The position numbers were made by a program, and so were the translations under genes. DNA of 64,000 nt from CAWIOX01 sp963837775 (GTDB lineage: Bacteria; Pseudomonadota; Gammaproteobacteria; Burkholderiales; Burkholderiaceae_D): contig CAWIOX010000004.1 in assembly GCA_963837775.1 (NCBI GenBank), positions 647,716-711,715 of the forward strand, written 5' to 3'. Under the pieces are notes generated by a model. It ran no database searches and was not told the DNA's origin. It saw only the letters and a list, made by a program, of their open reading frames with translations. Below, piece after piece: positions 48,254 to 57,933 of this stretch (within the stretch, counting starts at the first letter, position 1; each line of letters opens with the position of its first letter).

Positions 48254-49548
48254 ATGCGCTGCTCCCCGAGCTGGCGCAACGCTTTCTCGAAGAAATCGAT
48301 GCTGCCGAAATTGCCCGACTTGAGCGCCAGCGCAATCGGCTCGGCGCCGACCGAAGCGGTCGCCGGCACGCCCGGATCGATCTGCGCGCCGATCCGCAGC
48401 GCTTGCACGCCGAGCGCCTGCACCACCGCGCCGGAAGTCTCGCCGCCGGCGATCACGAAGCGCCGCACGCCGTCGGCATGCAACGCGCGCGCGATATCCG
48501 CCAGCGCCTGCTCGATCAGATTGCCGGCAAATTCGACGCCCAGTTGTTCTTGCACCGCCTTCACCGTCTGCGGCGTGCTGGTCGCGTAAATCAGTGCCGG
48601 GGTGTGCGACAGATGCTCGTGCGCGAACGCCAGCGCCTGTGCCACCACCGGCTCGCCGCGCGCCAGCGCCAGCGGATCGATCCGAAACGACGGGTGTTTC
48701 GCGCTCCACGCGGCGACCTGCTCATTGGTCGCGCGCGATGCGCTGCCGGCCAGGACCACCGACAAACCCGGCACCGGCGGCAGTTCTGCGGCCTGGCCGT
48801 CGGGATGCAGCAGGCCGGCGCGGATGAAATTGCCGGGCAAGCCCAGCGCGATGCCGGAGCCGCCGGTCACCAGCGGCAGACCGGCACAGGCTGCGCCTAT
48901 CGTGTACAGATCCTGATTCGCCAGCGCATCGACGATCGCGATGCCGACCCCGTCCGAGCGCAAACGCTGGAACCCTTCCGTCACCGCTGCCGCGCCTTGC
49001 GCGACCAGCGGATAAGGAATCAGGCCGACGCGGGCTGCTGTCTGGCGCTGCAACACCCGCACCAGGTTCGCATCTGTCATCGGCGTCAGCGGGTGATGCT
49101 CCATCCCCGATTCATTCAGCAGCGCGTTCTGCACAAACAGATGGCCGCGATACAGCGTGCGCCCGGTTTCCGGAAATACCGGGCAGGCAATCGTGAAGTC
49201 GGTTCCCAGCGCCTGCATCAGCGCCTCGGTCACCGGGCCGATATTGCCGGCGTCGGTCGAATCGAAGGTCGAGCAATACTTGAAGAAAAACTGGCGGCAA
49301 CCCTGCGCCTGCAGCCACGCCAGCGCCGCCAGCGATTGCGCGACCGCGTCTGCGGCCGCAATGGTGCGCGACTTCAGCGCCACCACGATCGCATCCACAT
49401 GGTCCGGCGCTGCGGTCGGCACGCCGATGGTCTGCACGGTGCGCATGCCTTCGCGCACCAGCATGTTGGCCAGATCGGTGGCGCCGGTGAAATCATCGGC
49501 GATACAGCCGAGCAAGGGGCGGGAATGGGTATGGGAATGCGTATTCAT
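48250..49548 (-). CDS. otnK: 3-oxo-tetronate kinase OtnK
   Basis: A DUF1537-family kinase (432 residues) that phosphorylates 3-oxo-tetronate at C4. The N-terminal domain opens LLGCIADDFTGATDLANML, with the DDxTGA motif typical of the family, and the C-terminal nucleotide-binding part includes FVIAGGETSGAVVQALG. The frame is intact. It is ten bases downstream of ltnD and coupled to otnC. Confidence 0.93.
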   Translation of the reverse strand: MNTHSHTHSRPLLGCIADDFTGATDLANMLVREGMRTVQTIGVPTAAPDHVDAIVVALKSRTIAAADAVAQSLAALAWLQAQGCRQFFFKYCSTFDSTDAGNIGPVTEALMQALGTDFTIACPVFPETGRTLYRGHLFVQNALLNESGMEHHPLTPMTDANLVRVLQRQTAARVGLIPYPLVAQGAAAVTEGFQRLRSDGVGIAIVDALANQDLYTIGAACAGLPLVTGGSGIALGLPGNFIRAGLLHPDGQAAELPPVPGLSVVLAGSASRATNEQVAAWSAKHPSFRIDPLALARGEPVVAQALAFAHEHLSHTPALIYATSTPQTVKAVQEQLGVEFAGNLIEQALADIARALHADGVRRFVIAGGETSGAVVQALGVQALRIGAQIDPGVPATASVGAEPIALALKSGNFGSIDFFEKALRQLGEQRI

Positions 49549-49558
49549 CGCGGCTTCC

Positions 49559-50458
49559 TCACTGTGCCGGCTTGGCTGGCGGCAGATCGATGCCGGGGAA
49601 AATCTTGATCACCGCCGAATCGTCCTCGCCGCCATGGCCGGCAGTCGACGCCATCATGAACATCTGATGCGCGGCGGCCGACAGGGGCAGCGGGAATTTG
49701 CTGCTGCGCGCGGTATCCAGTACCAGGCCGAGATCCTTGACGAAGATATCGACCGCCGACAGCGGCGTATAGTCGCCGGCCAGGATGTGCGGCACGCGGT
49801 TTTCGAACATCCACGAATTGCCGGCGCTGTGCGTGATCACGTCATACAGCGCATCCGCATCGACGCCTTCGCGCAAGCCCAGCGCCATCGCCTCTGCCGC
49901 TGCCGCGATATGCACGCCGGCCAGCAACTGATTGATGATCTTGACCTTGGAACCCATCCCGTGCTCGTCGCCCAGCCGGTACACGCGGCCCGCCATCGCG
50001 GCCAGCACGGCTTCCGCCTTCGCATACGCTGCTGCCGGGCCGGAGGTCATCATCGTCATTTCGCCGGACGCGGCGCGGGCCGCACCGCCGGACACCGGCG
50101 CATCGAGCAGCAATATCTCGCGCTCGGCCAGACGCCGGCCCAGCTGCACTGCAAAATCGGGCGCGACGGTGGCGCAGGCAATCACCAGGCTGCCGGGGCG
50201 CAGGCTGCTGACGACGCCGTTTTCGCCGAACAGCACCTGCTCGGTCTGCAGCGCATTGACCACCAGCGTGATCACGATCTCGCATTGATCGCCCAGCGCG
50301 GCCGCGCTGGCACAGGCGACGCCGCCCTCGCTGGCAAACTGCTGCAGCACCGCGTCGCGCACGTCGCACGCATGCACCTTGAAACCGGCGCGCAGCAATG
50401 AGCGCGCGACTCCCAAACCCATGGCCCCGAGGCCGATCACACCGACATTTTTAGACAT
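49559..50458 (-). CDS. ltnD: L-threonate dehydrogenase
   Basis: LtnD oxidises L-threonate to 2-oxo-tetronate and belongs to the beta-hydroxyacid dehydrogenases. It has NAD-binding VGVIGLGAMGLGVARSLL, substrate-binding DAPVSGGAARAASGEM and the catalytic lysine in KVKIINQLLAGVHIAA. I place the start at MSKNVGVIG, ATG 50458. The 299-residue frame is intact. Together with denD it lets two sugar acids enter the same OtnI-OtnK-OtnC route. Confidence 0.92.
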   Translation of the reverse strand: MSKNVGVIGLGAMGLGVARSLLRAGFKVHACDVRDAVLQQFASEGGVACASAAALGDQCEIVITLVVNALQTEQVLFGENGVVSSLRPGSLVIACATVAPDFAVQLGRRLAEREILLLDAPVSGGAARAASGEMTMMTSGPAAAYAKAEAVLAAMAGRVYRLGDEHGMGSKVKIINQLLAGVHIAAAAEAMALGLREGVDADALYDVITHSAGNSWMFENRVPHILAGDYTPLSAVDIFVKDLGLVLDTARSSKFPLPLSAAAHQMFMMASTAGHGGEDDSAVIKIFPGIDLPPAKPAQ

Positions 50459-50468
50459 TTGAAATCCG

Positions 50469-51242
50469 TTACTTGATGGTTGAAGCATTCTTTTTGCGGC
50501 TGCGCTGCGGCGCGGCTTGCGGCGGCAGCGGCTCGCCCTCCTCGCTGCCTTGCGCCAGGCGGCGCGCCGCGTTGAACATATGGGTCTGCGCTGCGGCCCG
50601 GGCGCTCGCCGCATCGCCGGCCTGGATCGCCGCCACGATCGCCTCATGTTCCTGCTGCACTTCCCGGGTGAAGTCGTCGCGCCGCGCCTCGATCGAGCGC
50701 GTCACCAGCGTCGCTGCTTCGAGGAACTGGTTCAGGAACACCAGCGTCTTGAGCAGGAACGGGTTGCCGGTCGCCTCGGCGATGCTGCGGTGAAATCCGA
50801 CATCGGCCGATACGCCATTGCCGCCCGCATCCATGTCGGCCTTGATCGCGGCCAGCGCCTTCTTGATCGCCTCCAGGTGCTTGGGCGTGCGCCGCACCGC
50901 CGCCAGTGAAGCGACTTCGGTCTCGATCGCACGCCGCAGCTCGACGATCTGCATCACCGATTCGATCGAGGTCGCCTCTTCGACCTGGATGCGCAGCGGA
51001 CGCAACTGGCTTTGCTGCGACACATAGATGCCGCTGCCCTGCTGCGGCACCACCATGCCCTCGTTCTTCAGGCGGGAAATCGCTTCACGGATCACGGTGC
51101 GGCTGACGCCGAACATCCCGGACAGCACAGGCTCGGTCGGCAGCTTCGCGCCCGGCGGGAACTCTCCCGACTCGATCTTCTGCAACAACTCCAGCGCCAC
51201 TTTGTCGCTCAGCGACAAGCCGGCAGATATTTTGTTGAACAT
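50469..51242 (-). CDS. FadR/GntR-family regulator of the sugar-acid operon
   Basis: A 257-residue regulator with N-terminal winged helix (GAKLPTEPVLSGMFGVSRTVIREAISRL) and a C-terminal FCD ligand-binding domain (ELRRAIETEVASLAA, DVGFHRSIAEATGNPFL). ATG 51242 (MFNKISAGLSL) is chosen because GGAGAG precedes it by three to four bases. It is the first gene of the operon and 10 bp upstream of ltnD, so it is likely an autoregulated repressor that responds to threonate, erythronate or an intermediate. Confidence 0.9.
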   Translation of the reverse strand: MFNKISAGLSLSDKVALELLQKIESGEFPPGAKLPTEPVLSGMFGVSRTVIREAISRLKNEGMVVPQQGSGIYVSQQSQLRPLRIQVEEATSIESVMQIVELRRAIETEVASLAAVRRTPKHLEAIKKALAAIKADMDAGGNGVSADVGFHRSIAEATGNPFLLKTLVFLNQFLEAATLVTRSIEARRDDFTREVQQEHEAIVAAIQAGDAASARAAAQTHMFNAARRLAQGSEEGEPLPPQAAPQRSRKKNASTIK

Positions 51243-51456
51243 TGTCTCTCCGTTATTGTGATTTGATACTGACACAAATTCATAATGTCGCCATGTCATC
51301 ATACGACTTTGAAATAAAAATGCAAGCATCATTTGATCGATTAGATGGCTTTTTTATGGCCGACGCAGGCTGTCGTTTCCGGTTTGAAACCTGATGCGGT
51401 TCGCATCGCGGGATCGCAGGCGGCGGAAAAGCTGGCGTCGAACGCATGCATCAATG

Positions 51457-51494
51457 AAAAAAGGGAGCCGGCAAACTGCCCGGCTCCCTTTTTT
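51457..51494. terminator. Bidirectional rho-independent terminator after minE
   Basis: A perfect 15-bp stem (AAAAAAGGGAGCCGG with its complement) around an 8-base loop, with an A-run on one side and a T-run on the other. It lies downstream of minE on the minus strand and would work in both directions. Confidence 0.88.
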
Positions 51495-51575
51495 ATACTG
51501 CCACCTGTATTTTATTTACCCCAATAAAACCGTGCGGGAAGCATGCATTTTTCATGCATACCCCCCGTATTTTAC
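51494..51575 (+). repeat. Dispersed 80-bp intergenic repeat, copy B
   Basis: Begins TATACTGCCACCTGTATTT, contains CCCCAATAAAAC, CGTGCGGGAA, CATGCATACCCCCC and ends GTATTTTACG. Blocks match copy C at 22773 (minus) in the same order and spacing. It abuts the min terminator. Confidence 0.6.
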
Positions 51576-51578
51576 GAT

Positions 51579-51830
51579 TTACGACTCAGGCAGCACGACG
51601 TTGACATCGAGCACTTCCATATTGCCCTGGCGGTCCAGCGAGATCGTGATGTCGTCGGCGTTGACCTTGGTATATTTGGAAATGACTTCAAGCAATTCCT
51701 TGTGCAGGGCCGGCAGGAAATCATAGCCGCCGCGCCCGCTGCGTTCGCGGGCGATGATGATCTGCAGGCGCTCCTTGGCGGCAGACGCGCTTTTCGGCTT
51801 TTCTTTGAACAGGAATGAGAGCAAGGCCAT
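51579..51830 (-). CDS. minE: Cell division topological specificity factor MinE
   Basis: MinE stimulates the ATPase of MinD and drives pole-to-pole oscillation that keeps the Z-ring at midcell. The 83 residues begin MALLSFLFKEKPKSASAAKE, with the MinD-stimulating helix ERLQIIIARERSGR and a C-terminal dimerisation part ending VVLPES. The start at ATG 51830 lies one base after the minD stop. The frame is intact. Confidence 0.95.
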   Translation of the reverse strand: MALLSFLFKEKPKSASAAKERLQIIIARERSGRGGYDFLPALHKELLEVISKYTKVNADDITISLDRQGNMEVLDVNVVLPES

Positions 51831-51831
51831 C

Positions 51832-52647
51832 TTACTTTCCTCCAAAAATGCGCTGGAACAAGCCGGGCTTTTCATACGAGGTGAAGCGCAGCGGCACTTC
51901 CTCGCCGAGGAAACGGGACACCAGATCCTCGTAGGCCTGGGAAACGTCGCTGCCCTTCATATGGATTGCCGGATTACCCTGATTCGATGCGTGCAGCACC
52001 GATTCCGATTCCGGGATGATGCCCACCAGCGGGATGCGCAGGATTTCCTGCACATCGCCGTAAGACAGCATCTCGCCGGCCTCGACCCGCTTGGGCGAAT
52101 AGCGGGTGATCAGCAGATGTTCCTTGACCGGCTCGTCGCCGTTCAGCGCGCGGCGCGATTTGGCCTGGATGATGCCCAGGATGCGGTCGGAATCGCGTAC
52201 CGACGACACCTCGGGATTGGTCACGACGATCGCTTCATCGGCAAAGGTCAGCGCCATCAGCGCGCCATGCTCGATACCGGCCGGCGAATCGCAGATGATG
52301 TAGTCAAAGTCCATCTTGGCCAGATCCTGCAATATCCGCTCCACGCCCGCTTCCGACAACGCATCCTTGTCGCGCGTTTGCGAGGCCGGCAGGATGTAGA
52401 GATTGTCGCAATGCTTGTCCTTGATCAGCGCCTGATTCAAGGTGGCTTCATTGTTGATGACATTGATCAGGTCATACACCACGCGCCGTTCGCACCCCAT
52501 GATCAGGTCGAGATTGCGCAGGCCGACGTCGAAATCGAGGACCGCGGTCTTGTGGCCGCGCATCGCCAGGCCCGACGAGAAACTGGCGCTGGAGGTGGTC
52601 TTGCCGACGCCACCTTTGCCGGAGGTCACAACAATGATTTTTGCCAC
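51832..52647 (-). CDS. minD: Septum site-determining ATPase MinD
   Basis: MinD is the membrane-associating ATPase of the Min system. It shows the deviant Walker A SGKGGVGKTTSSASF, the switch region DSPAGIEHGALMALTFADEA, and a C-terminal amphipathic helix that ends PGLFQRIFGGK. The 271-residue frame is intact. It starts with GTG at 52647, preceded by AAGGAG. Confidence 0.96.
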   Translation of the reverse strand: MAKIIVVTSGKGGVGKTTSSASFSSGLAMRGHKTAVLDFDVGLRNLDLIMGCERRVVYDLINVINNEATLNQALIKDKHCDNLYILPASQTRDKDALSEAGVERILQDLAKMDFDYIICDSPAGIEHGALMALTFADEAIVVTNPEVSSVRDSDRILGIIQAKSRRALNGDEPVKEHLLITRYSPKRVEAGEMLSYGDVQEILRIPLVGIIPESESVLHASNQGNPAIHMKGSDVSQAYEDLVSRFLGEEVPLRFTSYEKPGLFQRIFGGK

Positions 52648-53456
52648 AAAAAACTCCTTACGGAAAATACTAAAATTAAGATGCGCGGGACCGGATGTGC
52701 AGGCTGTACCGGCAATATGTCTATCCTGTCGCCGACCAGGCGAATCTGGGCTGTTTGCTGCTTGAGTTCCGGCGGGAAGCCATCCTCGAAGGTGCGATAG
52801 ATGCCGGCGATCGATACCAGTTCCGGCTCCATGCTCATCGCAAAAATGCGCGCATTCGTGTTGCCGCTGGCGCCGGCAAGTGCGCGCCCGCGCAGTTGCG
52901 CATAAATATGGATGCTGCCGTCGGCGATGACTTCGGCGCCGTTATTGACGACTGCCATGATGATCAGGTCGCAGCCGCGCGCATAAATACGCTGCCCGGC
53001 CCGTACCGGCATATCGACAATCATCGCGCTCACAGGCGCCGCCGGCTCAAGCGCAGGCGCGGAACTGGCTCTGGCGCCACTTCTTCGACTGGTGCTTCGA
53101 CGGCTGCCTCTTGCCGGATTTCCTGGCGCGGCTTGCTGCTGCCGTCGAGGCTCAGCCCGTGCGCCAGGATCGCCGGTTCCATCTCGGGCGACGCATTACG
53201 GACCGCAACCGGATTCAGGCCGATACGATTTAAGCAGTGCCGTCAGCGCCGGCCAGTCGATATTTTCACTTGCAGTGTCCAGCGCACCGACATCGATGAC
53301 GGCAAATTCATCATCGAAAAAATCAGGCGCGCCGCCGGTCATTTCCTTTAACGCGCCATCCAGTATGGACAGGTCCGACTCATGCAAAATTGCAGAAACA
53401 GCAACGACTGTGGATATTTTTATCTCTATGGGCTTACGAGCTTGGCTATTTTGCAT
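52626..53456 (-). CDS. minC: Septum site-determining inhibitor MinC (two or three frameshifts)
   Basis: MinC blocks FtsZ assembly away from midcell. The N-terminal domain is IEIKISTVVAVSAILHESD from ATG 53456. A C inserted near 53222 hides the continuation SYGLNPVAVRNAS, and a second shift near 53060 precedes the C-terminal beta-helix domain VRAGQRIYARGCDLIIMAVVNNGAEVIADGSIHIY (shown in two overlapping parts by family). The open frame runs to 52626 and overlaps minD; a one-base correction would end it at TAA 52676, just before the minD ribosome binding site. First gene of minCDE. Confidence 0.88.
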
Positions 53457-54052
53457 AAAAACTAAAATGATGAATGCCCACCAGCCTCAGGGCTGTAATT
53501 TTTCATCGGCATTGCAGCAGATTGACACAGACGTCCGGATAAAGACGGACCAGCTTCCGTCTTCAATGTTTAATCACCCTGATTCTGGGAGAGGGATGGC
53601 GCAGTCTTACCCCGATAGCGATGGAGTCGAATTGCAATGATTTCATCCTTCAGCCGACAACAGGAACACATTTCCTTCAAGAATACGATGACACCCGGGA
53701 GCCTGTTGGACTGCTTCGACAATATAACGATGAAACCGCGCTTTGAACAGCCCTGAAACAGCGAATCCCCGGTGAATCAGGGCATGGCATCAAACACAAC
53801 ATCGCAATACCAGATGCCCGTCGATTATTGCAATGGATATGGATGGCATCAAGCATTTCGATGTGAAATCATTGCGATAAAGTCGACAATTTAATCATAT
53901 TCTACCCACATGAAAAAATGTGCATTTACCGCGCTTAACCACAATGCGGTTCACCCGGAGTCCGAACAGTATCGCTATTTGAATTGCATCAATGTGCCGG
54001 GCCGGTTTGTTTCTAAAATAAAAAGACGGTAAAGAAACAAAAGGAGAGTGTC
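53457..54052. other. Long AT-richer gap upstream of minC
   Basis: 596 bp divergent space between minC and the small lipoprotein gene. Base composition is clearly lower in GC than the coding regions. Apart from the expected promoters and AAAGGAGAG before ATG 54053 I see no gene, repeat of the families listed here, or RNA gene. Confidence 0.45.
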
Positions 54053-54301
54053 ATGCGCACGCCGATTGCTTTGGCCTTGAGTATTGCCATACTCGCTGCT
54101 TGTGCAACGCCAGCCGAGCAAGCCGCCATGATGAATCGCGAAGTGGATCGGATGATCATGGTGTACGGCCCTGCCTGCGAAAAACTGGGCTACAAGAACG
54201 ACACCGACCTGTGGCGCAACTGTGTATTGCAGATGAGCACCAAGGATGACTTCGATCGCTATCACTACTATCCGAATTACAACCCGACCTGGCGCTATTG
54301 A
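54053..54301 (+). CDS. Small predicted lipoprotein
   Basis: An 82-residue protein with a lipoprotein signal (ALALSIAILAACATP, lipobox LAAC with Cys at 17). The mature part has two more cysteines (GPACEKLGY and RNCVLQM) that could form a disulfide, and it ends with the aromatic YHYYPNYNPTWRY. Similar short lipoproteins of unknown function occur in beta- and gammaproteobacteria. A good AAGGAG precedes the ATG. Envelope location is inferred from the signal only. Confidence 0.8.
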   Translation: MRTPIALALSIAILAACATPAEQAAMMNREVDRMIMVYGPACEKLGYKNDTDLWRNCVLQMSTKDDFDRYHYYPNYNPTWRY

Positions 54302-54336
54302 AGTGCTAGCGGGCTGCCTGCCCAAGGCCGCTCAAC

Positions 54337-54427
54337 ATGAAACTTCCTTTATTGCCGATGCTGATGGTGACCATGCTGCTGCTTGATGGTGTTTTTTATC
54401 GGAAAATACGTACTGGCGGTACATTAA
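54337..54427 (+). CDS. Possible 29-residue membrane peptide (doubtful)
   Basis: A short frame MKLPLLPMLMVTMLLLDGVF followed, after one supposed extra T in a T-run near 54395, by IGKYVLAVH and TAA. It would be a single hydrophobic helix, 35 bp downstream of the lipoprotein gene. Without the correction the frame runs on into the fusA antisense strand. Evidence is weak and rests on the short hydrophobic pattern only. Confidence 0.22.
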
Positions 54428-54456
54428 GCCGCCCTTGCCACAAGCATCCCATCAGC

Positions 54457-56572
54457 CTATCCCGGCCGATATGCGCCCTTGCTGACGATGATGGTGTCGG
54501 CCACCAGCTTCGGCACTTCCGCGTAAAAGCGCAGTTCCATCGTATAGGTCGCCCGGCCTTGCGTCAGGGAACGCAGCGCGGTCGAATAACCGAACATCTC
54601 GGCCAACGGCACTTCTGCCGCAATCGACCTTGCTGCCGCCCACCATGTCGCCCATGCCGTGGATGCTGCCGCGCCGCGATGACAGGTCGCCGATCACATG
54701 CCCCATGAATTCTTCCGGCGTTTCGACCTCGACCGCCATCACCGGCTCCAGCAGCACCGGATGGGCGCGTCGCATGCCGTCCTTGAAGGCCAGCACGCCG
54801 GCCATCCGGAACGCATTTTCGTTCGAATCGACATGGTGATATGAACCGAAAGTCAGGGTCACCTTGATATCGACCACCGGATAACCGGCCAGCACCCCGG
54901 CATTCAGGCTTTCCTGCACGCCCTTCTCGACCGCCGGAATGAACTCGCGCGGGATCACGCCGCCCTTGACCGCATCGACGAATTCATAACCCTGGCCGGC
55001 CGGCTGCGGCTCCAGTTTCAGCACCGCATGGCCATACTGACCACGGCCGCCGGATTGCTTGATGAACTTGCCTTCCGCCTCCTCGCAGGTCTGGCGTATG
55101 GTTTCGCGGTAAGCCACTTGCGGCTTGCCGACCCGCGCCTCGACCCCGAATTCGCGCTTCATGCGCTCGACCAGGATTTCCAGATGCAACTCGCCCATGC
55201 CGGAGATGATGGTCTGCCCCGATTCCTGGTCCGTCTTCACGCGAAAAGAGGGATCTTCCTGCGCCAGACGCTGCAATGCCAGGCCCATTTTTTCCTGATC
55301 GGCGGCGGTTTTCGGCTCGATCGCCTGCGAAATCACCGGCTCCGGGAAGTCCAGGCTCTCCAGCAGGATCACCGCCTCCGGGTCGCACAGCGTGTCGCCG
55401 GTGGTCGCTTCCTTCAGGCCGACCGCAGCGGCAATATCGCCGGCATACACTTCCTGGATTTCATCCCGGTGATTCGCATGCATCTGCAACAGGCGGCCGA
55501 TGCGTTCCTTCTTGCCCTTGGCCGGGTTGTAGATCAAATCGCCTGAATGCACCTGGCCGGAATACACGCGGAAAAAAATCAGATGGCCGACAAAAGGGTC
55601 GCTCATGATCTTGAACGCCAGCGCCGCAAATTTTTCATCGTCGGCCGCCCGCCGTTCGGCTTCCCCGCCGTTGTCCAGCTTGCCTTTGACCGGCGGAATG
55701 TCGGCCGGCGACGGCAGGTAATCGACCACCGCATCGAGCATGGTCTGGATCCCCTTGTTCTTGAACGCGGCGCCGCAGATCACCGGCACGATCTGCCCGG
55801 CCAGAGTGCGCTGGCGCAACGCCTGTTTGACCTCCGCTTCCGTCAAGCCCTGGCCGCCGAGGTATTTTTCCATCAATTCGTCCGATGCTTCGGCGGCGGC
55901 CTCCAGCATCTTTTCGCGCCACTGGTTTGCCACTGCCAGCAGATGGGCCGGGACCGGCATCTGGCTGAACTTGACGCCCTGCGTCGCATCGTCCCAGATC
56001 ACCGCCTGCATCGTCACCAGATCCACCACCCCCTTGAAATCCATTTCGGCACCGACCGGGATCTGGATCGGCACCGGGTTCGCGCCCAGGCGCTCGCGTA
56101 TCTGATGGCAGACACGGAAAAAATCGGCGCCGACACGATCCATCTTGTTGACGAAGGCCAGCCGCGGCACGCCGTATTTATTGGCCTGGCGCCACACGGT
56201 TTCGGATTGCGGCTGGACCCCGCCGACCGCATCGAACACCATCAGCGCGCCATCCAGCACCCGCATCGAGCGCTCGACTTCAATCGTGAAATCGACATGG
56301 CCGGGGGTGTCGATGATATTGATGCGATGCGCGGGATAATTGCCGTTCATGCCTTTCCAGAACACCGTGGTGGCAGCGGCGGTAATGGTGATGCCGCGCT
56401 CCTGCTCCTGCGCCATCCAGTCCATGACGGCCGCGCCTTCATGCACCTCGCCCAGCTTGTGGCTGACGCCTGCATAGAACAGGATGCGTTCGGTGGTGGT
56501 GGTTTTACCGGCGTCGATATGCGCTGAAATCCCGATATTGCGGTAGCGCTCGATTGCAGTCTTCCTGGCCAT
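54457..56572 (-). CDS. fusA: Elongation factor G, stand-alone copy (one frameshift)
   Basis: EF-G is the translational GTPase for ribosome translocation and recycling. Visible motifs: G1 AHIDAGKTTTTERIL, G3 DTPGHVDF, G4 NKMDRVGA, and domain IV FIKQSGGRGQYGHAVL. A G inserted near 54628 (AAGGTCGATTGCG) shifts the end; correction gives GGSKVIAAEVPLAEMFGYST and a stop TAG at 54457. ATG 56572 follows a GGGGGG-rich site. It is not in a str operon (no rpsL, rpsG or tuf nearby), so it is probably a second copy linked to the stress genes. Confidence 0.9.
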
Positions 56573-56840
56573 GTCATCCCCCCGTCTTGATGCCGGACAC
56601 GTCACGTTCTTCAATCTACAGGATCAGCGAGCATGTTATTTGACGCAAGGCAAATAAATGCACATTACCCACGCATCAGGTCAACGCCCAAAAATTGAGC
56701 ACTGATCAAAACACGCGGGGCTAATGCCTATAATTTAAATAGCCGCTCTCAGACGGCATTCAGATACGGCGGTATTTACCTGTGCTGCGTTGTAGCGGAA
56801 CAGCAGTTCAATGGTTATTTTGTTCAATCTGGAGATTATG

Positions 56841-57291
56841 ATGGCTAGCAATTTAATGCGCTTTGATCCGTTCAGTGATCTGGCACGGCTTGAACCATTC
56901 GGGGAGATTGAAGATATTTTCAAGAATTTAAGCTTGCGTCCAAGCTGGTCCGGCATGGAAGTCACACCACGCATCAGGATGGATGTGACTGAAACGGATA
57001 AAGACTATACCGTAAGGGCTGATATGCCTGGCATCAGCAAGAGCGACATCAAGGTCGCCATCGAAGGCAATCAGGTTTCGATCAGTGCTGAAATAAAAGG
57101 AGTAAAAGGAAGTAAAAAAGGGGAAACCGTGGTCTGCAGCGAACGCTATGAAGGGCAGCAATATCGCCGCTTTACCCTGGCCCAGGAAGTCGATCAAAGC
57201 AAGGCCGACGCCCACTACGAGGATGGCGTTCTGACATTGACCCTGCCTGAAAAAAACAGGAGGAGCAGCAAAACAACTGGTGATTCATTAA
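56841..57291 (+). CDS. Small heat-shock protein Hsp20, first copy (one frameshift at 3' end)
   Basis: An alpha-crystallin-type chaperone that holds unfolding proteins. Starts MASNLMRFDPFSDLARLEPF. The crystallin domain spans about 45-140 with YTVRADMPGISKSDIKVAIE and the end motif DGVLTLTLPEK. An A-run one base too long near 57256 shifts the last residues; correction gives EKTGGAAKQLVIH with TAA at 57291. GGAG precedes ATG 56841. Divergent from fusA. Very similar to the copy at 60492, so the two arose by duplication. Confidence 0.9.
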
Positions 57292-57454
57292 TCATCTGCT
57301 GCCTGGGCGATGTGCCCGGGCCGCCAGATAATCGGGAGTGAGCCATGTCTTTGGCAAGTGCTATTGCCGGCATGACTCGCTCCTGCAGTTTATTTGTATT
57401 CCATCAGTCCATAACCAAGCCGATACGCTAACGCCCTATGGCCGGAACAAATCG

Positions 57455-57861
57455 ATGATCTTCCGCGACAAAACAAAATCCATGTGGGCAGATGCACTGG
57501 AAATGCTGGAACAGGCCGACCGGCTGCAACGCCAGTTCTTTCAGGTCAGCCAGCCACGGGCGCGCGGCCCGACATGGGAGCCGCCGGCAGATATCTTCGA
57601 GACTGATTGTGCTCTGACCATCCTGATTGCATTGCCCGGCGTGGCGCCTGACGATGTCGAGGTCGACATTCAGGGCTGCAGCTTGTACATCAGCGGGACA
57701 AGGCCGATTCCTGCGCCCGCAAAAGCGATCATACGCAGAATGGAAATCCCGTATGGCCGCTTTGAGCGGCAAATCGACTTGCCGCCGGCCAACAATATGA
57801 AATCAGCGAGCAAGCACTGTTGAACGGATGCCTGCTGCTGACTCTGCGCAAGCTCACATGA
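57455..57861 (+). CDS. Small heat-shock protein Hsp20, second copy (one frameshift)
   Basis: A more divergent Hsp20: MWADALEMLEQADRLQRQFF precedes a crystallin domain with PPADIFETDCALTILIALPG and PYGRFERQIDLPPG. A G lost near 57785 breaks the frame; after correction the sequence ends QYEISEQALLNGCLLLTLRK with TGA at 57861. The start is uncertain between ATG 57455 and 57482, as neither has a strong ribosome binding site. It lies between the first Hsp20 gene and lon. Confidence 0.82.
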
Positions 57862-57933
57862 ACCATGCGACCTGACAGGCCAGCCATGAAACCGGACAGC
57901 AATTCAGCGGCACTGCCCCCCTGACGCAAATCC

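Larger units (their letters stand above)
51243..51578. other. Gap between sugar-acid operon and min operon
   Basis: 336 bp that contain the sugar-acid operon promoter region, the min terminator (51457-51494) and dispersed repeat copy B (51494-51575). No gene is supported. Confidence 0.6.

Noticed and set aside
47578..49608. 676-codon plus-strand frame across otnC and otnK
   Set aside because: Antisense to otnC and otnK, with low-complexity shadow composition.
51243..51456. Possible tRNA in the gap before the min terminator
   Set aside because: No T-loop (GGTTCGA) and acceptor pairing could be found; the G/C hairpin there is a terminator.
56695..56709. FNR-like TTGAGCACTGATCAA upstream of the first Hsp20 gene
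   Set aside because: The spacer between TTGA and TCAA is seven bases, one too long for an FNR site.
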